This document shows, in pieces, positions 1-10,753 of a stretch of 64,000 nt of DNA. The translations under genes were made by a program, and so were the position numbers. The stretch comes from Malachius bipustulatus (lineage: Eukaryota > Arthropoda > Insecta > Coleoptera > Melyridae). The notes beneath the pieces are model-generated. The model searched no databases. It saw nothing but the letters and a program-made list of their open reading frames with translations, and was not told the origin of the DNA. The first letter of the stretch is position 1. Each line of letters starts with the position of its first letter. The stretch spans positions 20,085,144 through 20,149,143 of the forward strand of contig OU342634.1 in NCBI GenBank assembly GCA_910589415.1. The letters run 5' to 3'.

Positions 1-530
1 TTTCATAGGAAGGTTTCATGCACTCTTTCAAAACCTACGCTTCTCAAAAGTATGCTAGAATCAATAGAATCTTTTCAAAACACCAAATTTCACGACCTAT
101 CATAAATTTCTCAGCACAAAGCTCGTATTTCCCTTGGAAGGCATTCATACCAGACATCAAAACAAACCTTAACGCATATCACAAAGCCAGCAGTACTCAC
201 CCAAAAACAATTTTAAGCGACTTCAAACAAATAATTACCTCCAGCTTTCCAAAACACAAGTTAATCTTCACCGATGCATCCAGGGCGATATCCGGGACTG
301 GGGTAGCAGTCGTCAGAGACATACTGGTTGCCCAAACGGAACCCCAAAAAAGACACCTAATCTGCACTGAATCCTTATAGCTCCTTGGCCTCATTGACCC
401 AGTTTTCACACCAAATGTTTAGAAAAATTCAACAGCAACTGTCCGAAAATCACACCGAATCCACAACGATGTCCCATCGCGTGTGGGAATAGAAGATAAC
501 GACGAACCAACATCCCACCCGCGCACTGTG
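1..530 (+). pseudogene. LINE ORF2 remnant with RNase H domain
   Basis: This is a decayed 3' part of a non-LTR retrotransposon ORF2 of the RNase H-bearing type (I/R1/LOA-like). The open frame at 18-380 ends with a typical RNase H entry strand, IFTDAS followed by SGTGVAVV. About 90 bases past the stop, another frame around 463-530 reads VPSRVGIEDNDE. This corresponds to the conserved end of RNase H, normally a PSHVGI-x-GNE-like motif. The catalytic middle of the domain is missing or scrambled. The start lies beyond the window edge, so the rest of ORF2 cannot be seen. It is not part of the Jockey element downstream, which lacks RNase H and has its own 5' end at 4702. The clade is inferred from motifs only. 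Confidence 0.6.
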
Positions 531-1429
531 AAGACTTAATATAAGTACTGAAATGGATCGCACCTAGGTAGGATTATCAGGAAATTATTTCCCTCGCCTC
601 ATTAAATCAGCCCCAAATCGTAAAAGCAAACAGTGCGAGAATATAGGTACGTGAATACATGAAGGTAAAATTGTTAGAAAATTCAAACACAGCCACCCGC
701 CGTTACATCAAGTAAACGATCCCGTCAGCACATTAAATATTCAGAAAAGAGAAATCGCTCATTCCAGCGCTTTAAAAAGATATCGGAAGGACCGGCCGGG
801 CTAGGGTAGGCACGACCAGATGGTAGGGCCAGGCATTGTGGTGCGACACTGTCGGCCCGCGTGATGAAGGAAATAATAGGTGACCTACATACAAGAACGA
901 GTGGAAAGAAACAGACCGGGTAAAGGAATGTGAAATCAGAGCAAACAATAAGCCTTCGCAAAGACAAAAGTAACTCAGTAGTTATTACACCTACGACAAT
1001 GAAAAGTTCACCAATCGATAAAACGAATAAATAAACTCCAATAGCCGAAAATTAGCTGCGGTACCTAAACGGCCAGTAAAGGAAAACGCGAAGTGAAAGT
1101 TGTGTCGGTGTAATTAAAATAACTAGACACAATGAGAAGTACCTAAACGCGTCGACCGATTTGAAGGAAAATTTAGATAGTTCAGGTTCCGGACAAATCA
1201 GTAAAGTAGCCGCGAGGTCAACTCGCCAAATCTCAAGACAAATGAGATATGATTACGGACTAAATCACGGCAGGAGAGAAGAGTCAATAAGGTTCATTAT
1301 TGCGCGGTGTTTAGAAATCGGGCGACTGCTTCTATAAAAGCAGACGTCCTGCCGGAGCTCAAAAAAGAGTGAGATCAGACTTCGATCGAGCTCTGTCATA
1401 TTCCTTAACCCTTGCTTGGAAGATCAACG

Positions 1430-1800
1430 AGATGGCTTTTATTAGCGCACTCCAGGTCTGACATTCTTTCAACCAAATTTGTAGATGAGATGGTAGTTTC
1501 TATGCACTCGCTACAAATTTCCTAACCAATCAACCCAGAAAAACCGTGAATTTTCCTATCCAAAAGGAGCGTAAACGAGATGGTAGTTTCTATGCACTCC
1601 ATACGCTCTTTCCTTTACGATTAGGGAAATTTCCACATACAATCAGTTAGAACCAATCATCCTTCAAACGAAATTCAAATCAATAAATAAATCATACTGA
1701 TTCATAAACCCCCACCCACGCCAGTTGAATTTCCACCTACCACCAGTTAGGGAAGATCTCTTCAAAACAAAATCCAAATAAATAAATAATCAAACCGATT
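1430..1800 (+). repeat. Short tandem repeats of 90-99 bp
   Basis: Two runs of imperfect tandem repeats are visible. The block GAGATGGTAGTTTCTATGCA, followed by CTC, occurs near 1487 and again near 1577 (period about 90 bp), with a weaker relative near 1430. A second block begins AATTTCCAC near 1628 and recurs near 1727 (period 99 bp), each copy running into an AATAAATAA-rich stretch. Repeats of this size are common in UTRs of non-LTR retrotransposons, but assignment to any one element is inference. Confidence 0.6.
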
Positions 1801-3303
1801 CGCAACATTCACGTGTGCAGGTCCCATTTTAAATCAGGCAAAACAATTAGTAAGGAAACAGACGGCAGCACCAATAGTATTAGGTACCTACTTCATCCCG
1901 GTATAGGGAATCGAGATATAGCTAGGAGAGAAAACAGACGCAGGTCAGGAATTAATAATCCGTAAACAAAACGGCCCATGATTCAATCATCCTATTCTTC
2001 GAAGAGTCCGAGTTATTATTTACCAAATAGTAGACCGGCATCTGCTGTCCCTTTAAACACGATGTTAGAAAGTGAAAGGAGTTTCTCGCCATTATATGAC
2101 ACCATAAATAAAGATCACATAGCAGAGCACCCCCGGTTAGTACAGGTCTAGATAGAACAAGGCAGCGTTGTCAGATGTAGCCTCTGCTAATTCGCAAATA
2201 TTATCAGGAAATACTAATTCCATTACAAGACACAATTAGGAGTTAGAGTAGGTAATCGATTAATACCCGGGGGAGGGATTCACCTCGATGTCCAGGTGAA
2301 GACCTCCGTTGTACCGGAAAGTGGAAATCATAGAGCGCAACAGGGCAAAAGCACCCTCAGAGTAGGATAGAGAAACGAAGTAAACCAAAGCAAGGTTGTC
2401 AGGTGTAATAACCGCCCTCACCTATCAGGCAATCCAATAACCAAAATAAAGCTAGGATAGGCAAATCAGCAAATAGAGAATCAAAATCACTAAAATTAGA
2501 ACGGCCTCGAGAATGGGTAAAGCCAATTTAGATTCAAAAACCACATTGATCATTATAAGGTCGTTTTTCCGAATCTCTTCTAACCAGATTTTATACACAC
2601 CTAAATCTTATGTGACAAATGTTATTATTATGTTCTCATCATACTATCTACGCTCTTTGGGGTGATAGGCCGACGTACTCGTGTTACTGGCGGACCGGTG
2701 TGTTGGTGCCGATACAAAAGATTAAGTAATTTGTCTGTAAACAAGCCTAAACACGAATGATAAACAAAAGTCCAGCATTTTCAATCATTAACTAGATTAA
2801 TGGTTAAAGAGTCGTGGTCTGTAGTATGGTCAGCTAATAATCACGTTGAGGAACAAAGATCTTCGAGAAAACGGAGCCAACATGCTCTGGGTAATAAATC
2901 AAGGTGTGTAGAAAAATCTACAATAATACAGTTGATTAAGGTTTCAATCAGAAAAGCACTCGAATGACGAGTAAGGTAAATCATCAGGTATAACAGTGAC
3001 AAATGCCTAAGGGCAAGGTAACATAAATGTGACATAAAGGTCGCCTGACGAGGCAGCATCGACGGGTGCAATAAAAGGTAGAACAAGACAAATAACAACA
3101 AGGTATACAAAGTGATAACTAAATACAGTATCACCCAGGTTAGGAATTAAATAAACGGAGGTGAAATAATTCACACTCCTAGGTAAATCAACTGTGCAAA
3201 TAAAATCATTAAATAAAAGAGAGTCGGAAGGAACGATTTTATAAAAGATACGCAATCAAAATTCAGGAGAAGTGGCAACCCTGTACTCGAATAGGTAATG
3301 AGT

Positions 3304-3560
3304 CAGACATTTCCGCAATATCCCGGATCGTCTGAAAACCAAAGTGGTTGTATTCTTTAATTAATTCAAGCCGTTGCTTGAAGTTTGAAGTGAGATCAAA
3401 GAATCTAGAAAAAGGAAATTAGGCAAAGAAAATCGTTGACTAGTTAAACACACGGACATTTCCGCATATACCGGATAGTCTGTAACCGAAATGAAAGCAA
3501 AACGAAATAATAAGACATTCCCGCATATACCGGGTAGTCTGTAAACGAAACAAAAACCAA
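3304..3560 (+). repeat. Three copies of a GACATTTCCGC repeat
   Basis: The block GACATTYCCGCATATACCGG, followed by RTAGTCTGTAA, occurs at about 3455 and 3514 (period 59 bp). A more diverged copy starts at 3306. All three are in the same orientation. Function unknown. Confidence 0.6.
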
Positions 3561-4690
3561 AAAGAAAGCACAGGTGTGTAAAAGAGTGGAATCCGAAATG
3601 GATTATAGTTTGAAAGATGGATGAAAGGGATCCCTCTTCGCTTTCCATTTTCTTTTGCACTCTCTATGCAAAAACACAGCCCATCTCGCCATTCACCATT
3701 TTACACCCTTGCAAACGAATTCTCTCGCTCATCACTCGCTTTTAAACATCTGATAGAAATCAAAAAGTTAACAACGAGTCCCAGTTAAATTTCCCCGCTT
3801 TTCCGACAAAAGAAAAATCCCAGTAGGTTCTTTGCGCATCCGTTTCGGCCATACTAATCCTGGCATACCTCAATCAAAGAGCAGGGGTGACAACGGTAAA
3901 CGCAACGTAGGAAAACACAGCGGTCCTATTAGGAGAAATTAGGGAAACTAGACGATCACAAGGTGGCTTTTCGCTGCAGATAAAGGGGCCCGGGTCCTTT
4001 ACGTTACAGTACATACCAACAGATCACAAGGCATGGTTGATACAATCATTCAACCAAACCTGCAATGCAGAAAGGCGGAATAAACCAACCAAGTTAGGAA
4101 TATCATACCATCAATCTACCATCATCTCCCGACACTCTAAGTAAGGAACCTCCAGGTGGTGGTGAATAGATTGAGGCTAGATGATACCAAACTAACCCAC
4201 CAGCACCTACTCATGAAAGATAGGCACCAGTCTGTGTCACATGCAACACAGCAGTAACAGTATATCACATTACTCTAGAATATCGGATCTACAATATGGC
4301 AAAAACCAAACACGAGGTTGAAGCTAATGCAGACGAAACAGTGGGAAAGAACTCGGAGAAGGGCCTTGCCACACTAAAGTTCCTGAAAGAAGTGAGGCTA
4401 ATAAACATAATAAAAAAATAAAAAAAGGCTCCTGAAAATAAAAATAAATAAAAATATTTCAAAAATTATCTTCTGTAGTGATGCACTCATCCTCAACCAT
4501 GAGGATTGAAATTAAAGACACATCTTATCGGTTCATTTGTCATTAAATATCTCCAGACACCAGGTGCTCAGCAAGTGTTGGGAATAACTCTTCTTGTTAT
4601 CTACGGCTCATGCTATGTCTTGGATGGTGAATATTTGAAGGTGTTACCCTTTTGAGTTAAAGTGTAATAGGTGAAAGGGAAGATCAATTT

Positions 4691-4701
4691 AGTTATAGAC
4701 C
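4691..4701. repeat. Left target-site duplication of the Jockey element
   Basis: The 11-base sequence AGTTATAGACC here recurs at 10743-10753, directly after the poly(A) tail. The pair brackets the retrotransposon and fixes its 5' end at 4702. Confidence 0.85.
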
Positions 4702-4867
4702 GAGTTTACCTCGAGCATCGAAGCAGTGCGGACGCGATTAAATTCAATCCGATAAGGTGCAGCGATACTCGGTCGTAAAAATCAAAACAAGCCGTATTTA
4801 AAATAATTAAATAAGTACTATAATAATAATAACCGCATCCCAATAATCAAACATCAAACCACCCCCA
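4702..4867 (+). promoter_or_regulatory. Jockey 5' UTR, probable internal promoter
   Basis: The element begins exactly after the target-site duplication and has no TATA box. Within the first 40 bases it has GC-rich motifs such as TCGAGCATCG and GCAGTGCGGACGCG. Jockey-family elements are known to use an internal RNA polymerase II promoter with downstream elements. Assigning these motifs that role is inference from position. Confidence 0.45.
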
Positions 4868-6100
4868 ATGGGGAAAGGAGATGATAATTACCTGACTCCC
4901 TCGGGAACAAAACGGGATAATAGCCATCTATCACCCCCAATAACAGATGTACAAAAGAAATACCTCTGGACACCCGATAGCTTAATAACACGCAATAAGT
5001 ACTACGTTCCACCAAACCTTGAGGACGAATTACGAATGCAACATGATGCAACAACCTCGCAAATGCTGCCAACTACCCAATCACAACCAATAGCGAATCA
5101 TTCGGAAATAAATAGTAAGAAAACAAAAATACCACCCATTTACCTTCACAACTGCGACAACCACAAGACAATAATAAATGATCTTCAAGCGCTAACAACT
5201 ACCGAATTTAACACAACTTACAACAATAAATATCTCAAAATTAACTTGACCAGCCAAGAAGATTACAGAACAATGACTAAGTACTACAGTGAACACAATT
5301 TACAATTTCATACCTACCAAAATCCTAGCGAAAAACCATTGTCAGTGATACTAAGAAATGTACCTAGATCACTCACGGAAGAAGAGATCAAAACCGAACT
5401 AATAGACGATTACAAACTCCCTGTAAAAAAGGTAGTTAGGCTATACAACAAAGAAAAAAACCCTATCCCGATATGTGTGGTCGAACTCAATAATACCGAA
5501 GAAGCAAAGGAAATCTTTAAAATAAAATCCATCTCCAAAGCTATTGTAAAAATCGAACCACGGAGGGCAAACACAAGCAACATTCCCCAATGTCATAGGT
5601 GCCAACGCCTAGGGCACACAAAAAATTACTGCTCTATGCCCCCAAGATGTGTGAGATGTGAAGGCAATCACCTATATTCCGAATGCACGAAAGAACGAAC
5701 GAAACCGCCGAAGTGTGTAAATTGCGGCGACGAACACCCTGCAAACTATAGAGGATGTAAGTACTACAAAGATCTAATAAGTAAGCAGCATCCGAGAACA
5801 TTAAATAATATAAGAGCAAAATCATATGGCAATACCCCAATAAATCCAACCTCAGCTCATATAACGACATATGCCGACAAAGTGAAAAAATTTAGCCCCC
5901 TACCCCGACCGTCAGCACAAAACACAGTGCATAATAACAATTATAATAATTCAGGAATTAATAATGATAATAATAATTCAGCCAGCAGCCAGATAATTGA
6001 AACGATACTTAATTCAATAATAAATCTAATAAAACCTTATCTACAAACCATTAAAGATTTTATATTAAAACAGATATTGCCAGGAATTATCAAGGTATAA
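4868..6100 (+). CDS. Jockey ORF1: gag-like zinc-knuckle nucleic-acid-binding protein
   Basis: This is a 410-residue protein that would bind the element's RNA and form the cytoplasmic/nuclear ribonucleoprotein needed for target-primed reverse transcription. A PRE/C2HC-like region around residues 155-235 (starting SVILRNVPRSLTEEE) precedes three zinc knuckles at about residues 242-297. They read CX2CX4HX4C, CX2CX3HX4C and CX2CX3HX6C, the usual Jockey gag pattern. The tail is Asn-rich and low in complexity (roughly residues 355-375). The ATG lies 166 bases after the element's 5' end and the frame is open to a TAA immediately before ORF2. Codon use is A-rich like ORF2. No damage is visible. Confidence 0.9.
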   Translation: MGKGDDNYLTPSGTKRDNSHLSPPITDVQKKYLWTPDSLITRNKYYVPPNLEDELRMQHDATTSQMLPTTQSQPIANHSEINSKKTKIPPIYLHNCDNHKTIINDLQALTTTEFNTTYNNKYLKINLTSQEDYRTMTKYYSEHNLQFHTYQNPSEKPLSVILRNVPRSLTEEEIKTELIDDYKLPVKKVVRLYNKEKNPIPICVVELNNTEEAKEIFKIKSISKAIVKIEPRRANTSNIPQCHRCQRLGHTKNYCSMPPRCVRCEGNHLYSECTKERTKPPKCVNCGDEHPANYRGCKYYKDLISKQHPRTLNNIRAKSYGNTPINPTSAHITTYADKVKKFSPLPRPSAQNTVHNNNYNNSGINNDNNNSASSQIIETILNSIINLIKPYLQTIKDFILKQILPGIIKV

Positions 6101-6110
6101 TAATGCAGGA

Positions 6111-8828
6111 TTGATAAATAATATAACACTCCTTAATTGGAATTCTGATGGACTAAAACAACAAAAGCGCCTATTTATTGCATTTCTAGCCCGCTATAAT
6201 ATTGATATAGCATGCATCTCCGAAACACATCTCGCTATTAATGAAGCATTCGCAATACCAGGATACACCATATATAGGAAAGATAGAAATAGCTTAGTGG
6301 CCTCAGGAGGCGTAGCCATATTAATAAAACGAAATATAGCTCACAACCCTCTGCCCGATCTTAACCTAACAAATCTAGAAGCAGTAGGAATACAAATAAT
6401 AGGCGAAAACAACACGCATATAAATATTATTGCTACTTACAGACAACCCAACAAAACTTTACTAGACAGCGACATAAAAAAGATATTTGACAACAGTGAT
6501 CGAACCCTACTGGTAGGAGACCCGAATAGCAAACATCAGAGTTGGGGTTGTCGAGCACAAAACCCAAGCGGCAAAAAGTTATTATCTTTTGCAACAAAAT
6601 ATGCGCTACAAATTGAAGCCCCACAAGAATACACATATTATCCATACCAGCGTGATAGACAACCAGACATCTTGGATATCATCGTCCAAAAGAACTATCC
6701 TAAACCAATGTTCCACAGAGTAATACAAGAAATGGATTCTGATCATGTTCCTGTTCTCACTACATTCGACGAAGTCATAACCCCAAGACCACCTGCACCA
6801 ACTTTAATCAAGGGCAGAATAGACTGGGAAATATTTGAAGATCAACTCAACACCAAAAATATAAGAATTTGTAATTTGAAAAGCACCAGAGATGTTGATG
6901 TAGCCATAGAAACAATCACAGAAAACATAAAAGAAGCAACCAGATCATCAACAGTAAAGACCAACAAAAGACCTTATCACAACAGACACATCCCCCCAAA
7001 GTACATTCTTGATATGATAAATGAAAAAAGGCGACTAAGAAGAAAATGGCAAACAACCAAAGACCAACGAGTGAAAAACCTCCTAAATAGATCTCAACGC
7101 CGCGTAAAACAAGAACTAGAAAGCTACCAAATACTCTCATTCCAGAGACATATAGAGACTATGACGCCTTCCGATCCAGGGATGTGGAAGACTACAAAAA
7201 GAATACTCAGAAAACAAGAAGTAATACCAACCATTAGAACTGATAATATGACATACACAACAGACGAAGAAAAATGTCAAGTTTTTGCCAATCATCTAGA
7301 ATCCGTTTTTACACCCACAATTAGAAACAACAGGCTCTTATACAACACAATCAATAATTACGTAGAAACTCATCTTCCCATCATTACCGAAGCAATTCAA
7401 CCTATAACTACAACAGAAATTGCAAAATATATCAAGAATCTAGAAGTAAAAAAATCCCCAGGACCAGACTTAATTCCCAACTTAATTCTGAAACACTTAA
7501 CACCAAAATATGTGTCCTATATAGCTACAACCCTGAACGCATCACTGAGATTAGGTTACTTCCCAAAGAAATGGAAGCATGCACATATAATTCTCTTTCA
7601 CAAACCTGGCAAAGACAAGAATAATTGTTCCAGCTATAGACCTATCAGCCTTCTAAATACCCTATCAAAACTCTATGAAAAAACAATCCAAACCCGACTA
7701 TACCCACTAATTGAAGATATTATACCACCCACACAATACGGATTCCGAAAATCACACTCAACAAGCCATCAGTTATTAAGACTAACAGAAATAATCGAAA
7801 GAGGATTCGAAAACAAGAAATATACACCCATATTATTTATCGACCTAGCGCAAGCGTTCGACAAGGTATGGATAAACGGACTCATCTATAAAGTAATGAA
7901 GCTAAACCTCCCTTCCTACTTGACGGCGGTCATCATCTCATTTCTTCAGCACAGAAAATTCTCAGTCCGAATAAACAATACATTATCAGAAAATAAGACA
8001 ATAAAATCAGGCGTGCCACAAGGCAGCTTATTAGGACCAATGCTATTTAATATTTTTATGCATGATATACCAAATCCAGATGACACAGAAATAGCACTCT
8101 TCGCCGATGATACAGCATTAGCAACCCAAAACGAAGATCTAGAGGTAGCAGTCGACAAACTACAAAGGGCAACAAACATAATAACAGGATGGTGTGAAAA
8201 ATGGAGTATCAATATTAACAAGTCAAAATGCGAATCCAAAATATTTACATTAAAACGTATCAGAGAAACGTCAACCCTCAGCGTCAGCGAAACAAACATT
8301 CCCTGGAAAGCACAAAACGAGGCAGTCAAATATCTAGGCGTTCTGTTGGATACTAAGCTCACCTGGTCGTCTCACATCAACAAAAAATTAAACGAAGCCA
8401 ACGCCAGACTCGCTCAGTTAAACCCACTACTTAATCGGAAGTCAAACCTGAGAACCAAATGTAGCCTTATGCTGTATACGTCACTTATAAGACCAATAGT
8501 AACCTACGCTTGTGGAGTATGGTGCAACACATCCAAAACCAACTACGAAAAAATACAACGACTGCAGAACAAGGTCTTACGAATATCTGTCAACGCACCG
8601 TGGTTTGTTAGGAACATTCAACTCCACAACGAACTAGGCGTCACACCAATCAAAATTTTCATCATGAAATTGGCCCAAAAATTCCATAAAAATATAAACC
8701 ATTGCTCTTCTGCCATCCAGCACGGACTAGGCGAAAAAAACATCCACAAAAGACTAAAACGCAAGCTACCCCAAGATATCTGCAATTTTCAAGCTGACCA
8801 AGAAACGGAAGTTTTGGAAAACAATTGA
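6111..8828 (+). CDS. Jockey ORF2: AP endonuclease and reverse transcriptase
   Basis: This is a frame of about 905 codons with an N-terminal apurinic-type endonuclease (about residues 1-225; WNSDGL, SETHLA, GDPNSKHQSWG, SDHVPVL). A reverse transcriptase follows (about residues 440-710), with SYRPISLL, QYGFRKSHST, IDLAQAFDKVW, SGVPQGSLLGP and the catalytic FADD near residue 665. It ends without RNase H, as in Jockey. GDPN replaces the commoner GDFN in the endonuclease. The annotated start is a TTG at 6111. The only nearby ATG, at 6103, is out of frame and stops after three codons. The first in-frame ATG is about 200 codons in, after the endonuclease. Translation may depend on stop-coupled reinitiation or frameshifting near ORF1's TAATAATG, or a one-base deletion may have broken the start. 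Confidence 0.88.
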   Translation: MINNITLLNWNSDGLKQQKRLFIAFLARYNIDIACISETHLAINEAFAIPGYTIYRKDRNSLVASGGVAILIKRNIAHNPLPDLNLTNLEAVGIQIIGENNTHINIIATYRQPNKTLLDSDIKKIFDNSDRTLLVGDPNSKHQSWGCRAQNPSGKKLLSFATKYALQIEAPQEYTYYPYQRDRQPDILDIIVQKNYPKPMFHRVIQEMDSDHVPVLTTFDEVITPRPPAPTLIKGRIDWEIFEDQLNTKNIRICNLKSTRDVDVAIETITENIKEATRSSTVKTNKRPYHNRHIPPKYILDMINEKRRLRRKWQTTKDQRVKNLLNRSQRRVKQELESYQILSFQRHIETMTPSDPGMWKTTKRILRKQEVIPTIRTDNMTYTTDEEKCQVFANHLESVFTPTIRNNRLLYNTINNYVETHLPIITEAIQPITTTEIAKYIKNLEVKKSPGPDLIPNLILKHLTPKYVSYIATTLNASLRLGYFPKKWKHAHIILFHKPGKDKNNCSSYRPISLLNTLSKLYEKTIQTRLYPLIEDIIPPTQYGFRKSHSTSHQLLRLTEIIERGFENKKYTPILFIDLAQAFDKVWINGLIYKVMKLNLPSYLTAVIISFLQHRKFSVRINNTLSENKTIKSGVPQGSLLGPMLFNIFMHDIPNPDDTEIALFADDTALATQNEDLEVAVDKLQRATNIITGWCEKWSININKSKCESKIFTLKRIRETSTLSVSETNIPWKAQNEAVKYLGVLLDTKLTWSSHINKKLNEANARLAQLNPLLNRKSNLRTKCSLMLYTSLIRPIVTYACGVWCNTSKTNYEKIQRLQNKVLRISVNAPWFVRNIQLHNELGVTPIKIFIMKLAQKFHKNINHCSSAIQHGLGEKNIHKRLKRKLPQDICNFQADQETEVLENN

Positions 8829-8876
8829 AGCCATAGTTATGAAGAATTTTTATTATTATTATTTTTTTTTTTTTTT

Positions 8877-10568
8877 GTATACAGGGTTACTGGTAACTGG
8901 ATACATTCCTTTGGTGATCTGATAAAACAAGAGGTAAGGAGTAAATTAACCCCAACATGCACTATACAAAACTCAATAGATTTTGAGATATTTCGATTTT
9001 CAACTTTTCTTAAAAAAATGGTTTCAAATGTCTTGAAATGTAATTTTCAAAAAATCTACTTTAACTTTTTGATTTCTTTTTTTGCTGGAATACTTGTCCA
9101 ATACTATGCTTCCTTCTGGAATAAAAAATATCCTGAGGTATTTTGATCGTGTGAAAATTTCAAAGAAAAACTTTCACAAACTATTTTTTTTAAATAAGAT
9201 TTAAAAGTTTTTACAAGTTATTTTCGCAAAATTGTCAAGGCACCTTGCGTACAAATTGTTTTAAAAACTTCCCTAGTGTAGTAGCTATCTAACAAGGTAC
9301 GAATCTTGTACAAGAATAACAGAATCTCCCCGCTATGTACCGTTACCGAGGAACAAATCCTTAAGTCGGGACGTTTTAAAAAAAATACGGCCCTGAACAG
9401 GGGTCTTAAAATTCTCGGATCCGGCCCATCTTCAACAGGTCGTATTTGGGGGTCCCGAGCTTCGTCCCTACCAAGTTTCGTCCCGATCGGTAAAACTTTC
9501 AGACACTAAGAGTCTTTCCTAGGCTATTCCCGAAAAATCCCGAATTGCCGAAAAAATGACACTTCCCGGGAACGGATCCCGCTCATTTTCAATGGGCATC
9601 GTGCCACGGTGCGCCTCTTCAATCGAGCCAAATTTCAACTTTCCCACATGAAAACTGGCGGCTCTAGAGTGTTTCCTAGCAAAGTCACAGAAGTTTCGTA
9701 AGTATACGTATTCTTGTGCCCGAAAAATGTCTGTCTGTCGGTCTGTCTGTCTGTGACTTTGCTAGGAAACACTCTAGAGCCGCCAGTTTTCATGTGGGAA
9801 AGTTGAAATTTGGCTTGATTGAAGAGGCGCACCGTGGCACGATGCTTATTGAAAATGAGCGGGATCCGTTCCAGGGAAGTGTCATTTTTTCGGGAATTTC
9901 GGGATTTTTCGGGAATAGCCTAGTAATAGCCACTCTAAGTGTCTGAAAGTTTTACCGATCGGGACGAAACTTGTTAGGGACGAAGCTCGGGACCCCCAAA
10001 TACGACCTGTTGAACATGGGCCGGATCCGAGAATTTTAAGACCCCCGTTCAGGGCCGTATTTTTTTTAAAACGTCCCGACTTAAGGATTTGTTCCTCGGT
10101 AACGGTACATAGCGGGGAGATTCTGTTATTCTTGTACAAGATTCGTACCTTGTTAGATAGCTACTACACTAGGGAAGTTTTTAAAACAATTTGTACGCAA
10201 GGTGCCTTGACAATTTTGCGAAAATAACTTGTAAAAACTTTTAAATCTTATTTAAAAAAAATAGTTTGTGAAAGTTTTTCTTTGAAATTTTCACACGATA
10301 GAAATACCTCAGGATATTTTTTATTCCAGAAGGAAGCATAGTATTGGACAAGTATTCCAGCAAAAAAAAAAATCAAAAAGTTAAAGTAGATTTTTTGAAA
10401 ATTACATTTCAATACATCTGAAACCATTTTTTTAAGAAAAGTTGAAAATCGAAATATCTCAAAATCTATTGAGTTTTGTATAGTGCATGTTGGGGTTAAT
10501 TTACTCCTTACCTCTTGTTTTATCAGATCACCAAAGGAATGTATCCAGTTACCAGTAACCCTGTATAC
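8877..10568. mobile_element. 1.69-kb fold-back element (giant palindrome)
   Basis: Two arms of about 815 bases (8877-9690 and 9751-10568) are near-perfect reverse complements, separated by a 60-base loop containing a (TGTC)n run. The termini read GTATACAGGGTT and AACCCTGTATAC, which suggests a TA target and a Tc1/mariner-type mobilising transposase. There is no coding capacity; the open frames in each arm are mirror copies of each other. The element sits in the 3' UTR of the Jockey LINE, whose UTR resumes after it. The insertion is therefore younger than the LINE. Confidence 0.85.
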
Positions 10569-10719
10569 ATATACCTACCACTATTAATCTTTAAAACACA
10601 TGTTATTACCCGGACCTTATGTTGTTCCCATACCGTCATGTTTTATATTGTTATTTTAGTCAAGCATCTAACTGTGTAACTATGTCCTGTAAAACAAAAT
10701 TAGTTTTGTTGATCAGACA

Positions 10720-10725
10720 AATAAA
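10720..10725 (+). promoter_or_regulatory. AATAAA polyadenylation signal of the Jockey element
   Basis: AATAAA lies a few bases before the A-run that ends at 10742, in the TTGATCAGACAAATAAA context often seen at Jockey 3' ends. The adjacent poly(A) tail and target-site duplication support it. Confidence 0.8.
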
Positions 10726-10742
10726 TTATAAAAAAAAAAAAA

Positions 10743-10753
10743 AGTTATAGACC
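10743..10753. repeat. Right target-site duplication of the Jockey element
   Basis: AGTTATAGACC, identical to 4691-4701, directly follows the poly(A) tail. Confidence 0.85.

Larger units (their letters stand above)
541..4690 (+). other. A-rich non-coding stretch between two LINEs
   Basis: No convincing gene is visible in these 4.1 kb. The plus strand is notably A-rich and T-poor, like the LINE remnant on its left, and contains short tandem repeats (annotated separately). A TATAAA lies at 1334-1339 with a TCAGAC initiator-like sequence at 1375-1380; the spacing is longer than usual, so a promoter call is weak. A 41-codon ATG frame begins near 4296 and has no recognisable features. The stretch could be a long retroelement UTR or the body of a decayed LTR element. 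I could not find a pair of long terminal repeats. Confidence 0.4.
4702..10742 (+). mobile_element. Full-length Jockey-clade LINE, split by a fold-back insertion
   Basis: This is a complete non-LTR retrotransposon: 5' UTR 4702-4867, gag-like ORF1, endonuclease/reverse transcriptase ORF2, 3' UTR, AATAAA and a poly(A) tail. It is flanked by an 11-bp direct repeat. Without the 1.69-kb palindrome inserted in its 3' UTR (8877-10568) it would be about 4.35 kb, which is typical of Jockey-clade elements. The absence of RNase H and the triple zinc-knuckle ORF1 also fit Jockey. Both long reading frames are open, so the copy is young by coding criteria. However, ORF2 has no in-frame start ATG and the 3' UTR is split, so mobility is doubtful. 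Confidence 0.9.

Noticed and set aside
1334..1380. TATAAA plus TCAGAC initiator as an LTR promoter
   Set aside because: Spacing is too long for a standard core promoter and no matching second LTR, primer-binding site or gag/pol was found.
9306..10139. Similar 67- and 85-codon frames in opposite directions
   Set aside because: They are mirror copies within the arms of the giant palindrome and show no protein features; they reflect arm identity, not genes.
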